Assembly: GCA_021527695.1 (NCBI GenBank)
Contig: JAKFAO010000008.1
Location: 496,001 to 560,000, forward strand
Direction: 5' to 3'
DNA: 64,000 nucleotides
From: Naematelia aurantialba
Taxonomy: Eukaryota > Basidiomycota > Tremellomycetes > Tremellales > Naemateliaceae
Both the position numbers and the translations under genes were made by a program. This document shows, one piece after another, positions 18,674 to 26,990 of this stretch. The notes below the pieces were generated by a model. That model had not been told where the DNA came from. It worked only from the letters and a program-made list of their open reading frames with translations, and did no database searches. Position 1 is the first letter of the stretch. The number at the start of each line of letters is the position of its first letter.

Positions 18674-19532
18674 TGTGTTGGTGTGCACCGGGTGGGAGGT
18701 AGGGGTGGGGGAGAGAGTGGGGTACTGTGGTAGTCACGTGACTACCGCGGTAATATTTGCCTGCGGTCGTTGCAGGGGGGATTGCCCAAAGGGGAGATTT
18801 TCTACTACCGCGGTAGTGCACAGGGTACCGCGGTACTCGAGTGGAAGTTCGTTCAACTCCCTCTATTGCGAGTAGAATCTCGATCAACTGTTGACGCGAC
18901 AGGAGGTATAGAAGGCGATGTGGGTGGTGGTCTCGTCGAGGGGGCTGTGCTGGTTTGTGGGGGGTTGGCAGGGGTGGTAGGTCTGGTGACCAGGGGGAGT
19001 AAGCCGCCAGGCGAGAGGTGGTCCGGCGTTGGGGTTCGTGGTGGGGTGGGGCCCGTTCTGTGGTCACAGGAGGGAGGGTGTATGGGGGGCGAGATTGGCG
19101 AGTTGCCTCAAGTGATGTTGAGCGGGGTGGGAGGGGAGTTCTGGGCCGGGGAGGTAGGCTGGGGAGGGCCTGGGTGGGGGGAAGGGCTCGTCTGGCTGCG
19201 GGAGGGTGTCGGGGAGGGCGAGGGAGGGCAGAGACAGCGTGGGCGAATCGCTGGACCTTGAGGGCCAGGTCTGTCAGCCTGGTTGTCTGGTGGGGGGAGG
19301 GTGTGGTGTCGCTGGGGAGGGGTGTTGGGTTGTTAGGCCTGGCAGGTGTTGGGGGAGGCAGTGGGGAGTCCGGCAGGGGACTAGGGAGGCTGGGGGAGAC
19401 CTGGGAGGTCTCGGGGAGGGTTGTAGTCGATAGGTTCTTTGGTAGGGCCGGTAGCTTTGGTAGCTTTGTGGGGTCGACAGCGGTTGTCGAGCACGCCTGC
19501 GGTGATGTCGAGGACCGCAGGTTGTACGGCAT
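18579..19532 (-). CDS. ORF1 of element A: Pro/Arg-rich basic protein
   Basis: An open frame from ATG 19532 (MPYNLRSSTS) to a stop at 18579, about 317 residues, very rich in Pro, Ser, Thr and Arg with no recognised domain. An in-frame ATG also lies upstream at 19568, inside the 3' tail of element B. A segment LLYLLSRQQLIEILLAIEG resembles LREYLLERRRLIDNL near the end of the element B counterpart, supporting homology. Its last third reads through the palindrome cluster and into ORF2 in another frame, so its natural end may have been earlier. By analogy with other non-LTR elements it might bind nucleic acid; that is inference. Confidence 0.5.
   Translation of the reverse strand: MPYNLRSSTSPQACSTTAVDPTKLPKLPALPKNLSTTTLPETSQVSPSLPSPLPDSPLPPPTPARPNNPTPLPSDTTPSPHQTTRLTDLALKVQRFAHAVSALPRPPRHPPAARRALPPTQALPSLPPRPRTPLPPRSTSLEATRQSRPPYTLPPVTTERAPPHHEPQRRTTSRLAAYSPWSPDLPPLPTPHKPAQPPRRDHHPHRLLYLLSRQQLIEILLAIEGVERTSTRVPRYPVHYRGSRKSPLWAIPPATTAGKYYRGSHVTTTVPHSLPHPYLPPGAHQHNASRRHPLPPQPLAFSRADCWTHHPDHRHHT
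18729..18835. repeat. Palindrome cluster (TACCGCGGTA) of element A
   Basis: TACCGCGGTA occurs at 18743-18752, 18806-18815 and 18826-18835. An 18-bp perfect palindrome GGTAGTCACGTGACTACC lies at 18729-18746, overlapping the first. Start-to-start spacings are 63 and 20 bp. The cluster sits just upstream of the ORF2 start and inside the ORF1 frame. Equivalent motifs occur at the same place in element B. Confidence 0.85.
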
Positions 19533-19548
19533 AAGGCCTTGTGGTCCC

Positions 19549-19558
19549 CTGCGCAGAG
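19549..19558 (-). repeat. Target-site copy 2 (CTCTGCGCAG) between elements B and A
   Basis: It lies exactly between the 3' terminus of element B and the first base of element A. The plus strand continues CCCCTGCGCAGAG, so on the minus strand element A begins GGGACCAC. Confidence 0.9.
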
Positions 19559-22504
19559 TTAGATACATGTCGGAGCATTTCTGTGCGATTTCTACTGAGG
19601 CTGCGTAAGGGAAAGAATCAATGTCCTAGGTGTCGTCTCCTGAGTCATAAGTGTGGCCCCTGGCCTTGGCTAGAGCGACGGAGATGCTGAGCAACATCCA
19701 GGCGTGAGCCGCCGCCGGGAGCCCCCACTTCTTCCATTGTAACATCTTCTCCCTCGTCTTCTCCTCTTGAATCCCCCCACTTGAGAATACCAGCGGGAGG
19801 AACGGGGTGGGGGCGGTATCGGTCGCTGGGAGGGCATCCACCTTGCGCTTGGCCTGGTATCCCAGGACCGACTTGATACGGAGGTCGATGTCCTCAGTGG
19901 TTGAGCGCTCCGTTTGAGGGAGACGGGCCGACTGCAGGGCGTGGAGGTGGGTTGGGGCCGAGAGGGCAATGATCTTGAGGTCATACTCCTCGGTTAATAC
20001 CGGAGCGTCACCGTTATTAGAGATGCGGATGTCGTTGCGTCGACGCAGCCCTTTAATGAAAGGCTCCACCTGTACCGAGAAGAGTGGTGTTGCCCTGAGC
20101 CCAGCCGCTAGGTGATGTTTGACGGCTTCGTGGCGGTTGGTGCGGTAGTCCTTGCGTCCCAGGCAGGCCTCGTCATGGCCAACGACATTTGGGGCATTGC
20201 ATTTGCGGCAGTGCGTGGAGTGGCTTGGGATGAGGGTGCAGTAGCGGAGGTTGCACTGCACATGGGCATTGGAGAGGGAGAAGCGTGGGGCCGAGGGGAT
20301 TGCTGTAAGCCATTTCCGGCCCAACTGGGAAGCCGCCTCTGTAACAAGCATCTTCTCGTTCATGTCTAGCGAGCCCAATAGTTGGGTATGTCTGGTGGTA
20401 AAGGCTTCTAGACAGAGTGATCGTTGATTGCTGACCTCATGGTCAAGGTCAAGGCCAGGGATGAATTTGGAGAGGACGGTGTTGGCAAGGTCCCCTGCAG
20501 CTTGATAGGCATGAGGTGCACATTCCAGATGTGAGAGAACTCCAAGGCCACCCATGGATGGGGGGAGAGATAGGATTGCCCTGTCGCGAGTGAGAGAGGT
20601 TGGGGGGACTGTGGTGCCTCGGATTGAGTCCATGGCAGACCAGAGGATGTTATCGAGGCGTGCCCACTGGGTGCCAAGGTCATTCGATTGAAGGGTGCGC
20701 TGAAGGTGCCGCAGCTTCTGCTGAATGGACCGGCGGAGGAGGAGGAGGGCGTGTTGCTTGGGCAAGAGGTGTAGGTCTGACACTGCCTCCTCAATGAGGT
20801 CGATTTTGGAGTCGAGGAAGGCCGCCCTGCCTTGAGTGGATCCCAGGCAGGTGCCCAAGAGCGTGATGGAGTGTTCGCGTATGTGGTCGATGGACACAGA
20901 CTTGCACTTGCTGGGATTGAGGTGGAGTGGGCTGTCTGGGGATGCAAAGAAGTCGATGGCCTTTGGGAGGGCTGTATCATCGGGGCTGAGGATGAAGATG
21001 TCATCAAGATATGCCATGACGAGGTGGGTGGGGCCAAGCTTGTCCTGGAGTTCCTCAAGACGGTCCCGGATCGCAATCGAGAAGAAGAGGGGACCCATTG
21101 GGTCCCCTTGGCGGACACCCTCGGCAGACTGAATGACCTGGGTGGTTCCATTGGCATGAAGGTAGAGTGGGCTGGGTGAGGCAAATGCCCAATAGGCAAC
21201 CCGCTGGAGATCGGGCGCGAATCTGCGGATTGCCTGAGCCAAGTGGGTACGGGGAAGTGCGTTGAAGGCATTGATGGCATCCAGGGAGGTAACGTGGGTA
21301 AAAGGAAAGTTTGGGTTGCCATCTAGGCAGTGCTGGATGGCTCGAGTAATCGGCTCAACACCGCCGACAGTGCCAATGCCCATTTGGCATGGGGAGAGGA
21401 AGTCTGGGCGAAAGTTGGCGGTGAAGATAGCCTTCATTGCCACTCTGTAGAAGATCTCGCCAACTGCGATGGGGCGGACACCCCCGTCGGGTTTGAGGAG
21501 GGGCGTGAGGCGTGCCGCACATAGGAGATGGCGCCCTGGTGCTGTTCCCGTAGCGACGCCTGTGACCAGGGAAGTGAAGAAGGCCGCAAAGGTGTCGGAG
21601 GCCAGGGCTAGGTTGAGGAGGTTTACAGTCCATCCTGAGGGTCCCGGAGAAGTTTCTTTGCCGATGGTGTCCAAGGCCTGGAGAATCTCTTCCTTACCCG
21701 GGACCGAGGGGAAGGTATTGGTGGCGTGAATTGGGGGGAACGCGCCTGGGTTGCCTTCGGGGTGCTTCGAGAGGAGTTGGGAAATGGTGTCTTGTGAGAG
21801 AGGGGCAATCTTGGCAGAATTGTTGAGGCTGCGTTCAGCTTTGCCGATGAGACCACATGCAACAAGTTCTTGGGCTCGAGTGTGTCGGTTGCGCTCGAAG
21901 CGAGTGGATGGGGGGGGAGTGGGCCATTGGACATCGGGGTAGGCATCCAGGCGGGCCACCGTGGCTTGGTGACCTTTGACAAGCCCTGGGGCTAGACCCA
22001 CTTTGATGAGGGCCAAGATGTGAAAGAGATTGGTGTCCGTGGGGTCGTCGATGTAAGATTGGGAGATTTTGGTGACGCAGTGTAGGAAGGGGCCAATGAG
22101 GGCGGGGTGGAGGTGCTTGTATGTGCCTGGGAGTGGCAGGAGGTCAGGCAATGAGCGTTGGGGCATGAGCTCTGGTAGGAGGGGTAGGTTGGTGGGGGTG
22201 GAGTCTGGTTCAGGGGCTTCTTGTCGGGAGGGTGTATCGGGTGCCTGGTGGTGGGCGGTCTCGGATGGGTTTACGACTAGGTTTTGGAGGGATGTGGCAG
22301 ATGCAGAGGGCCTCACTCCAGACACACTGCGGCCACGGTGGTCTGTGGGGTGGCCTCCCGCCAGTCTCATCCGCATGGCATCGGTGCGGCCTAGACATAG
22401 GCTCCTGGAATGGACTGTGAGGGCCGAGGGGGAGGGTTTGAGGACCGCTCCACAGTCTGGGCAACAGACGACTAGCCCAGTAGGGAAGTCAGAGGCCAGG
22501 AAGG

Positions 22505-22509
22505 GGTAG
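22505..22509. repeat. Target duplication GGTAG, left copy
   Basis: Direct 5-bp repeat matching 22922-22926 on the other side of the solo LTR. Removing the LTR and one copy restores the ORF2 frame of element B. Confidence 0.85.
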
Positions 22510-22921
22510 TGTCACGATGCTCCGGTCTAACTTCGGTGACCTGGGACCGCTGCACAACGACTGGCTTGGAATTGGACGAGTTCCGCGCGAACTCGTTGAG
22601 AGGATGAGGAAAGCCTTGACTTGGGACTAGGACGTGGAGTTGGGGGACGTGGACTGAGACTTGGGCGATCTAGAAGAACTCAGATGAGTGGTTGTAGACC
22701 CGTCGAAGTTAGAACGAGATCGTTGGGTCTTGGACTATGGGACTCAATCGAGGATCGCTGAGGAACCTCACTACAATCCGGTAAATTCTATATACTCTCG
22801 TCGAGACGAGTAGATACTCGCTCAACCTAGACGAGTTCCTCAAGCCCCACGTGACAGCCATGCCGCCATCCCGGTCGCGTGGATAGTCACGTGACGACTC
22901 GACGACGTCTCCGTCATGACA
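22510..22921. mobile_element. Solo LTR (412 bp) nested in element B
   Basis: It starts TGTCACGATGC and ends CCGTCATGACA, so the ends are TG...CA with TGTCA/TGACA inverted repeats. It is flanked by the 5-bp direct repeat GGTAG (22505-22509 and 22922-22926). No internal retroviral-type coding region is present, so it is a single LTR left after recombination between two LTRs. It carries TATATA at about 22790 and CACGTGAC words near 22850 and 22888. Orientation and superfamily (Ty3 or Ty1 type) cannot be fixed without a full-length copy. Confidence 0.88.
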
Positions 22922-22926
22922 GGTAG
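22922..22926. repeat. Target duplication GGTAG, right copy
   Basis: Right-hand partner of 22505-22509, directly after the terminal CA of the LTR. Confidence 0.85.
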
Positions 22927-23221
22927 CCCCGGTGGGCCTTGCGGCAGTGTTGGAAGAGTTCCCCATGCTTCTTGAGAGGACAGAGAGGGCACGATGGCTT
23001 TGGGGTGGCAGGAGTGGTCGTTGCCGTTGATGTTGATGCCAGTCGGGGGGAGGTGCGTCGTTCAACCCGGGGGGATTGGGGGGCCTGAGTGCTGCCCGCC
23101 GCTGTCTTGGGCTCTGGCTGTGAGTCGGATGGGGATACAGGATCATATGCAGGAGGAGGGGAGGTCATAGTGGGTGAGAGGGGTTGTGGGGCTCCGGGAG
23201 GTGGAGGTGGGGAATGTGGGA

Positions 23222-23293
23222 TACCGTGGTAGATTGCCACTTTACCGTGGTAAACTGCCACTTTACCGCGGTAAAGCGGCGATTACCGTGGTA
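23222..23293. repeat. Phased palindrome array (TACCGYGGTA) of element B
   Basis: TACCGTGGTA at 23222-23231, 23243-23252 and 23284-23293, and TACCGCGGTA at 23264-23273. Start spacings are 21, 21 and 20 bp. The array lies between the ORF1 stop (23306) and the ORF2 ATG (23168), as in element A. Confidence 0.88.
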
Positions 23294-23305
23294 GTGCCTG
23301 AATTT

Positions 23306-23902
23306 CTACTTTGAGAGAGAGGAGACGAGGTTTCGTAGATTGTCAATCAACCTTCGTCTCTCGAGTAGATATTCTCTCAACTGTTTGCGTTGGGAGTGGC
23401 GGGATGTTGTGGGCTGGGCTGTAGGATGGGGTTGTCGGGGGTTGGTGGTGAGGGCGATCGCGTACGTGCGGAATGCCACCGTTTGGGGGGCAAGGGATGG
23501 TCTGGGGCGTGTCGGCGTTGGTGGTACTTGGGTACCGGGATGGGTCTGGGCAGTGGTCCTGGGCCAGGTGGTGTGGGTGATGGTTATGATCTTGGCAGCC
23601 AGGAGGTGGATGCGTGCTTCGATCGGGATCTGTTGGGTTTCGGCGGGGAGCAGTGGCCAGCGGGGTAGCGACGGTAGCTGGGCTAGGTTTGCTTTGGGGG
23701 CCGGGTGCCTCTTGCCTCGTCTCTTGCGAGTCCCGGGTGGAGTGCGAGTGCTGTTCTTGGAGGGGACCCCCGAGGGGGGTCCTGGTGGCTGCGGCGGTGC
23801 TCCTCCCAGCGTCAAGGGGATCCAGGCGGGTCGGGGCGGGAGTGAGGGGTGTCTTGGCGGTGTGCTTGTAGTCGTTATGCTTGTGTCTAGTCTAGCTACC
23901 AT
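23306..23902 (-). CDS. ORF1 of element B: Pro/Thr/Arg-rich protein
   Basis: A 198-residue frame from the ATG at 23902 (MVARLDTSIT), only about 10 nt after the 5S/element junction, to a stop at 23306. It is basic and Pro-rich, with a Leu/Arg-rich end (QLREYLLERRRLIDNL) that may form a helix. There is no recognised domain. It ends about 12 bp before the palindrome array, which is probably the ancestral arrangement, while the element A counterpart reads on. A role in RNA binding is inference only. Confidence 0.5.
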   Translation of the reverse strand: MVARLDTSITTTSTPPRHPSLPPRPAWIPLTLGGAPPQPPGPPSGVPSKNSTRTPPGTRKRRGKRHPAPKANLAQLPSLPRWPLLPAETQQIPIEARIHLLAAKIITITHTTWPRTTAQTHPGTQVPPTPTRPRPSLAPQTVAFRTYAIALTTNPRQPHPTAQPTTSRHSQRKQLREYLLERRRLIDNLRNLVSSLSK

Positions 23903-23912
23903 AAAGGCTGAG

Positions 23913-23922
23913 CTGCGCAGAG
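23913..23922 (-). repeat. Target-site copy 3 (CTCTGCGCAG) at 5' end of element B
   Basis: Third copy of the shared 10 bp, here in its natural 5S context. The minus strand continues CT and then leaves the 5S sequence (CAGCCTTTATG), entering element B. Confidence 0.9.
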
Positions 23923-23963
23923 CAGACGGGATGCGGCGCTTTCACGATCCTATGGCCGAAGAT
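23913..23963 (-). rRNA. 5S rRNA gene, 5' portion
   Basis: Read on the minus strand from 23963 it gives ATCTTCGGCCATAGGA, TGAAAGCGCCGCATCCCGTC and CTCTGCGCAG, the first 50-odd nucleotides of fungal 5S rRNA. CTTCGGC can pair with the 3' end of the other fragment at 15350-15356. The fragment stops within loop/helix sequence just before the A box, where element B begins. This half alone has no complete internal Pol III promoter. Confidence 0.9.
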
Positions 23964-24203
23964 GATTGTTGGGGCTCTAAGAGGTATCAAATACCGCTTT
24001 CGACAAAGCCGCCGCCCCACGGATGTCCTAGGCTGAATGTTTGAGAGACGTCTAATGCCTACAAAGTGGTGCGTCCAGCTGCCTGCTGGTTGAAAGTAAA
24101 AACTACAAGGTCAAGACCCTCCGTCATGTCGTCAACTATCGTATATCGTATACCACTCGTCTTAGTCGCGTTCAAATCGTACTCAGTGACACTCATCGGC
24201 AGT
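23964..24203. other. 5S upstream flank and 3' region of MDM31
   Basis: The minus strand just upstream of the 5S start contains GGTATTTGATACC (a small palindrome with TATTTGATA) about 25-35 nt before the gene. It might act as an upstream TATA-like element of the 5S gene. The rest is the 3' side of the next gene. Confidence 0.35.
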
Positions 24204-26649
24204 CTAAAACGGCGCAAGAAGCTGGTTGTGCGCTGGATCCACCACGTTCCTAACAGCGTCAAGCAAGACTTCTGCCCCGCGCTGAATGCCCCAGACCGAG
24301 ACCTGGCGAATCCGTTTCGAGTTGGCCGTCTCGGACGATACGTGGTACGCCAGGGCCGCGTAAATCTGCTCGGAAATGGAGGCCATCAGACCAGCTGAGA
24401 ACGGTCAGCGTTCTGCCGTGATGCCAAACAAACAAGAGCGCAACTTACTCTCAAACAACTGGTCGCGAAAACAAGGAAGAAACGAGTAATCCGTCAGCGT
24501 GATACAAGAAAGCATGGCAGCGCACTCACAGTCCAGGAACCGTCAAAGTCTGACAGATCAGCAGTAACCTGGCAGTGGATGGGCACAAGTGTTCTGTTCG
24601 AGCTGCAGCAATGTAAGCTCGTATGCACACACAGCACTTCACTCACTTGATGAACGCCACGATTGGCCGTATGAGCGCATTGTTCGTCACGCTCAGATCG
24701 CTCGTGAACACCGGCACCGCCGCCCGGAGGTCTCTGAACCTCAGATCGATGTCAACCACCACCTCGCGCCTCGTCTCCCTTTCTTCCTCGGACAGCTCGG
24801 ACGGCGGGGCACTGGGCGCGCGGAGTGGCGGTCTCGCCAACCTCGGCGAACCAGGAATGACATCTTGTGGACTTGCGGCTTGCGCGGCGGCCACCATGTC
24901 ACTGGCAGGTGAATCGGGAACAGTACCCTGTGTGGTGATGTTTACGACATTGCGGCTGATCTCGTCGAGTATTGCTTTGATATCCACCTCGTCGTCAGGG
25001 TGATGTGGGAACTTGATATCCAATACAGCATCGAGTTTGCCAGAGGTGATCCACGACATGGGCGGCGTATGGCCGGTAGCGTACTGGGCGTGCTCAATTG
25101 GCAGGCCGTCGATCCGGAAACGAGCCTGTTTCATCAGCAAGAGCAGGCGTCAACTGACTCGATGGTCAACGCACCATTCGCTTTATCATCCCATCCTTGT
25201 GCTGCGCCTTGCCCAATTTCTGGGGCATGTGCAAGCTGAAGAGACAGTTGTCGATCTGTCCCGTGATCGCCTCGGCGCTCATGAGATCGAAGAATAGCCA
25301 CCGTTTCCGCAGCGGCCCGACAGCGGCGTTGAATATCGAGACGTTGTAAGGACGCTGACCACCCGGTTGGTACACTGTCACCAGGGCATCCTCAACATGG
25401 AACGACTCGAGCTCAAAGTCGCCTTTCTGAGTCGGACGGCGGAAATCTGCTGGTTTATGTGTCTTCGACGTGTCCCACCAGACCGATCTGCGATCTTCGG
25501 CGTATCAGCTACCGCCTGTATGGGTGAGAAACCGTAAGACTCACCGACAACACCGCGGACACCTTTGAGTTTGGCATCCTTCAGCAGACCCTTGCCGTCC
25601 AGCCACCTCATAAAGCTCAGCGTGACCTCCACCTCATCGACGTTGATGTCAAACATTGTATAGTTGTCAGTCTCGGCTGCAGGCGGAACGTTCAGGTACG
25701 TGTCCGGCGACATGGCCGAGGTGAGCGAAGGTACCGGAGCGGGTGGCGTGGCCGTCGATGTCTTTCGTTTGTGCGGTGCGGCATCTGCGCTGTTCTCATC
25801 CTTCGGTCTACGAGATATGTAAACGTTGCGGAATGTGATGGACGACGCGCCCCACTTGGGCACGATCGCCGATTCGAAGCTACAGAGATCAGAACGTGGC
25901 AAGTGCGCTGCGTGTTCCAGACTTACATGACGGTGACTCCGGTCTCCGAGGTCAAATAATCAGAAATCCCTCTGGCGACGTATTCTTGCAACGACAGAGA
26001 ATTGAGGGTGAAGAGAACAGCCGAGACGAAGGTCGTCGTCCCGATCAGGATCCAGATAGCTAATCTGATCAACTCTACGCTTATAAGACCTGGATGATCA
26101 GGACTCACTGTTTCCCACGACGAACCAGCTCGCAAAAGCGCTGAAGTCATCCGTGTTGAACCGCCTCCATCCTCTGATAGTGAACCATTTCAGCCGGATT
26201 CTCAGCCGCTCCCACCAACTTCCCGCTGCAGCTAGGAGCTCATCCTTCGTCGGACGGTGTGGCGAGTTGGAAGCCAAGCCTTTCGACTTGCTGATGAGGC
26301 GTCGTATGAATGGCGTGTAATCTTGCGCATGATCTAGCGTCGGAGTGTGCGGTCCATCGGGCTTGACATGCACATTCGTCGCATCGTTCTCGCACTTGGG
26401 GCACGTCGGCCTGGGCTTCGGCGTAGTCGATTCGAAGCGCCGCTGAAGCGACCCGTACGGCCCAAAGGTTCTCGACGGTCTGGAGGGAAGGCGAGGATGA
26501 GCGCATTGAGATGCTTGTCGCGTGAAGAATGTGTGGAGGGCGAGATAGCGGTCCGCCTGGGCGGAGCGGATCCCGAGGCGCGAGGAGCTTGCTCGGATCG
26601 GTGCGCGAAGAGCTTGCAGCTGTCGAGCAATCTGCATGGCTCCTGCCAT
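24204..26649 (-). CDS. MDM31: MDM31/MDM32-type mitochondrial inner-membrane protein
   Basis: Mdm31 and Mdm32 are inner-membrane proteins needed for mitochondrial shape, mtDNA nucleoid stability and cardiolipin homeostasis in yeast. The first ATG is 26649 (MAGAMQIARQLQALRAPIRA), an Arg-rich, acid-free presequence. TFGPYGSLQRRF, ELLAAAGSWWERLR and FSAFASWFVVGN follow. A membrane segment (TTTFVSAVLFTLNSLSL) is next, and then the conserved block GVTVMFESAIVPKWGASSI. TMFDINVDEVEVTLSFMRWL and KGVRGVVGESYG match the family, as do LVTVYQPGGQRPYNVSIFNA and FFDLMSAEAITGQIDNCLF. The C-terminus is at a stop at 24204. At least eight exons are present. MDM31 is preferred over MDM32 only because basidiomycetes usually show one such gene. 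Confidence 0.88.
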
Positions 26650-26990
26650 TGAGCCACGCAGGAATGGGATGCACCTGCGTCCGAAAGAGCTGCGAGCAAC
26701 CTGTTGAAGAACTCTTTGAGCTGCTGAAGAAGAAAACGGTGACGAACTTGTGCCGCCTAAAAAATCGGCAGCGGCGGCGATCACCCTCGGAAACGAGTGG
26801 AGGATTGATACATCTACTTCCGTGCCACGTCACTGCGTCAACCTCGGAGTATTGCGTGCTGTCAGGAACCGCTTGCAGTCGACTCAAATCTCAAAAATCC
26901 ACATAAGACACCCACTCTCGTTCGACCTCTTTGTGTAAGATATCCATCAGTCGTTGATCTCGAGTACTCTTCTTTGACGTTGTGCTCACC
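26650..26990. promoter_or_regulatory. Divergent promoter MDM31 / cystathionine lyase-mevalonate kinase gene
   Basis: 341 bp between start codons. The part near the plus-strand gene is pyrimidine-rich (CTCTCGTTCGACCTCTTTGTG), a common feature of basidiomycete starts. No specific factor site was identified. Confidence 0.4.

Larger units (their letters stand above)
15425..19548 (-). mobile_element. Non-LTR retrotransposon A, restriction-like-endonuclease type, inserted in 5S rDNA
   Basis: About 4.1 kb, sense to the 5S gene. Order on the minus strand: very short leader, ORF1 (from 19532), palindrome cluster (18729-18835), ORF2 (18673 to 15509), 84-bp 3' tail ending ACATGTATCTAA. There is no LTR and no poly(A) or simple-repeat tail. 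The same 13-bp terminus (plus strand TTAGATACATGTC) ends element B. The coding content (zinc fingers, RT, CCHC, restriction-like endonuclease) places it with R2/CRE-type site-specific elements. I infer the CRE-like group (where Cnl1 and MoTeR of fungi sit, as I recall) but cannot test it. ORF2 is intact, so the copy may be young or active. Confidence 0.85.
19626..23168 (-). pseudogene. ORF2 of element B, broken by a nested solo LTR
   Basis: The coding sequence lies in two parts, 23168-22927 and 22509-19626. The first part encodes the Pro-rich start (MTSPPPAYDP) and the finger CPLCPLKKHGELFQHCRKAH. The LTR falls right after HRGY, bringing a TGA almost at once. The second part resumes at PFLASDFPTG in the same frame, with a second finger CPDC, TSLDAINAFNAL, VRQGDPMGPLFFS, AYLDDIFIL, CRKCNAPNVVGHDEAC, RRNDI and EEYDLKII. 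Ignoring the insertion and one 5-bp duplication the two parts are in frame and total about 1041 codons, against 1054 in element A. No other disabling change was seen. The stop is at 19626-19628. Confidence 0.85.
19559..23912 (-). mobile_element. Non-LTR retrotransposon B, same family and site, interrupted by a solo LTR
   Basis: 4354 bp including a 412-bp LTR and one extra 5-bp duplication, about 3.9 kb without them. It has the same order as element A: ORF1 (23902 to 23306), palindromes (23222-23293), ORF2 (23168 to 19626), and a short 3' tail with the terminus ACATGTATCTAA. The 5' end adjoins the 5' half of the 5S gene. Over a block of roughly 110 RT residues the two ORF2 proteins are about two-thirds identical by eye, so A and B are different subfamilies and not a recent duplication. 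Confidence 0.85.

Noticed and set aside
19549..19558. U6 snRNA fragment (CCCCTGCGCA on the plus strand)
   Set aside because: The match to U6 is only about 10 bases. The same word with longer context on the other strand is 5S rRNA, which explains all three copies.
15350..23963. Telomere-associated Cnl1-like array
   Set aside because: No telomeric repeat is present, and both flanks are 5S rRNA sequence with ordinary single-copy genes beyond.
26650..26784. Longer N-terminus for MDM31 starting at a GTG near 26784
   Set aside because: There is no ATG in that part. The ATG at 26649 begins a good mitochondrial presequence.
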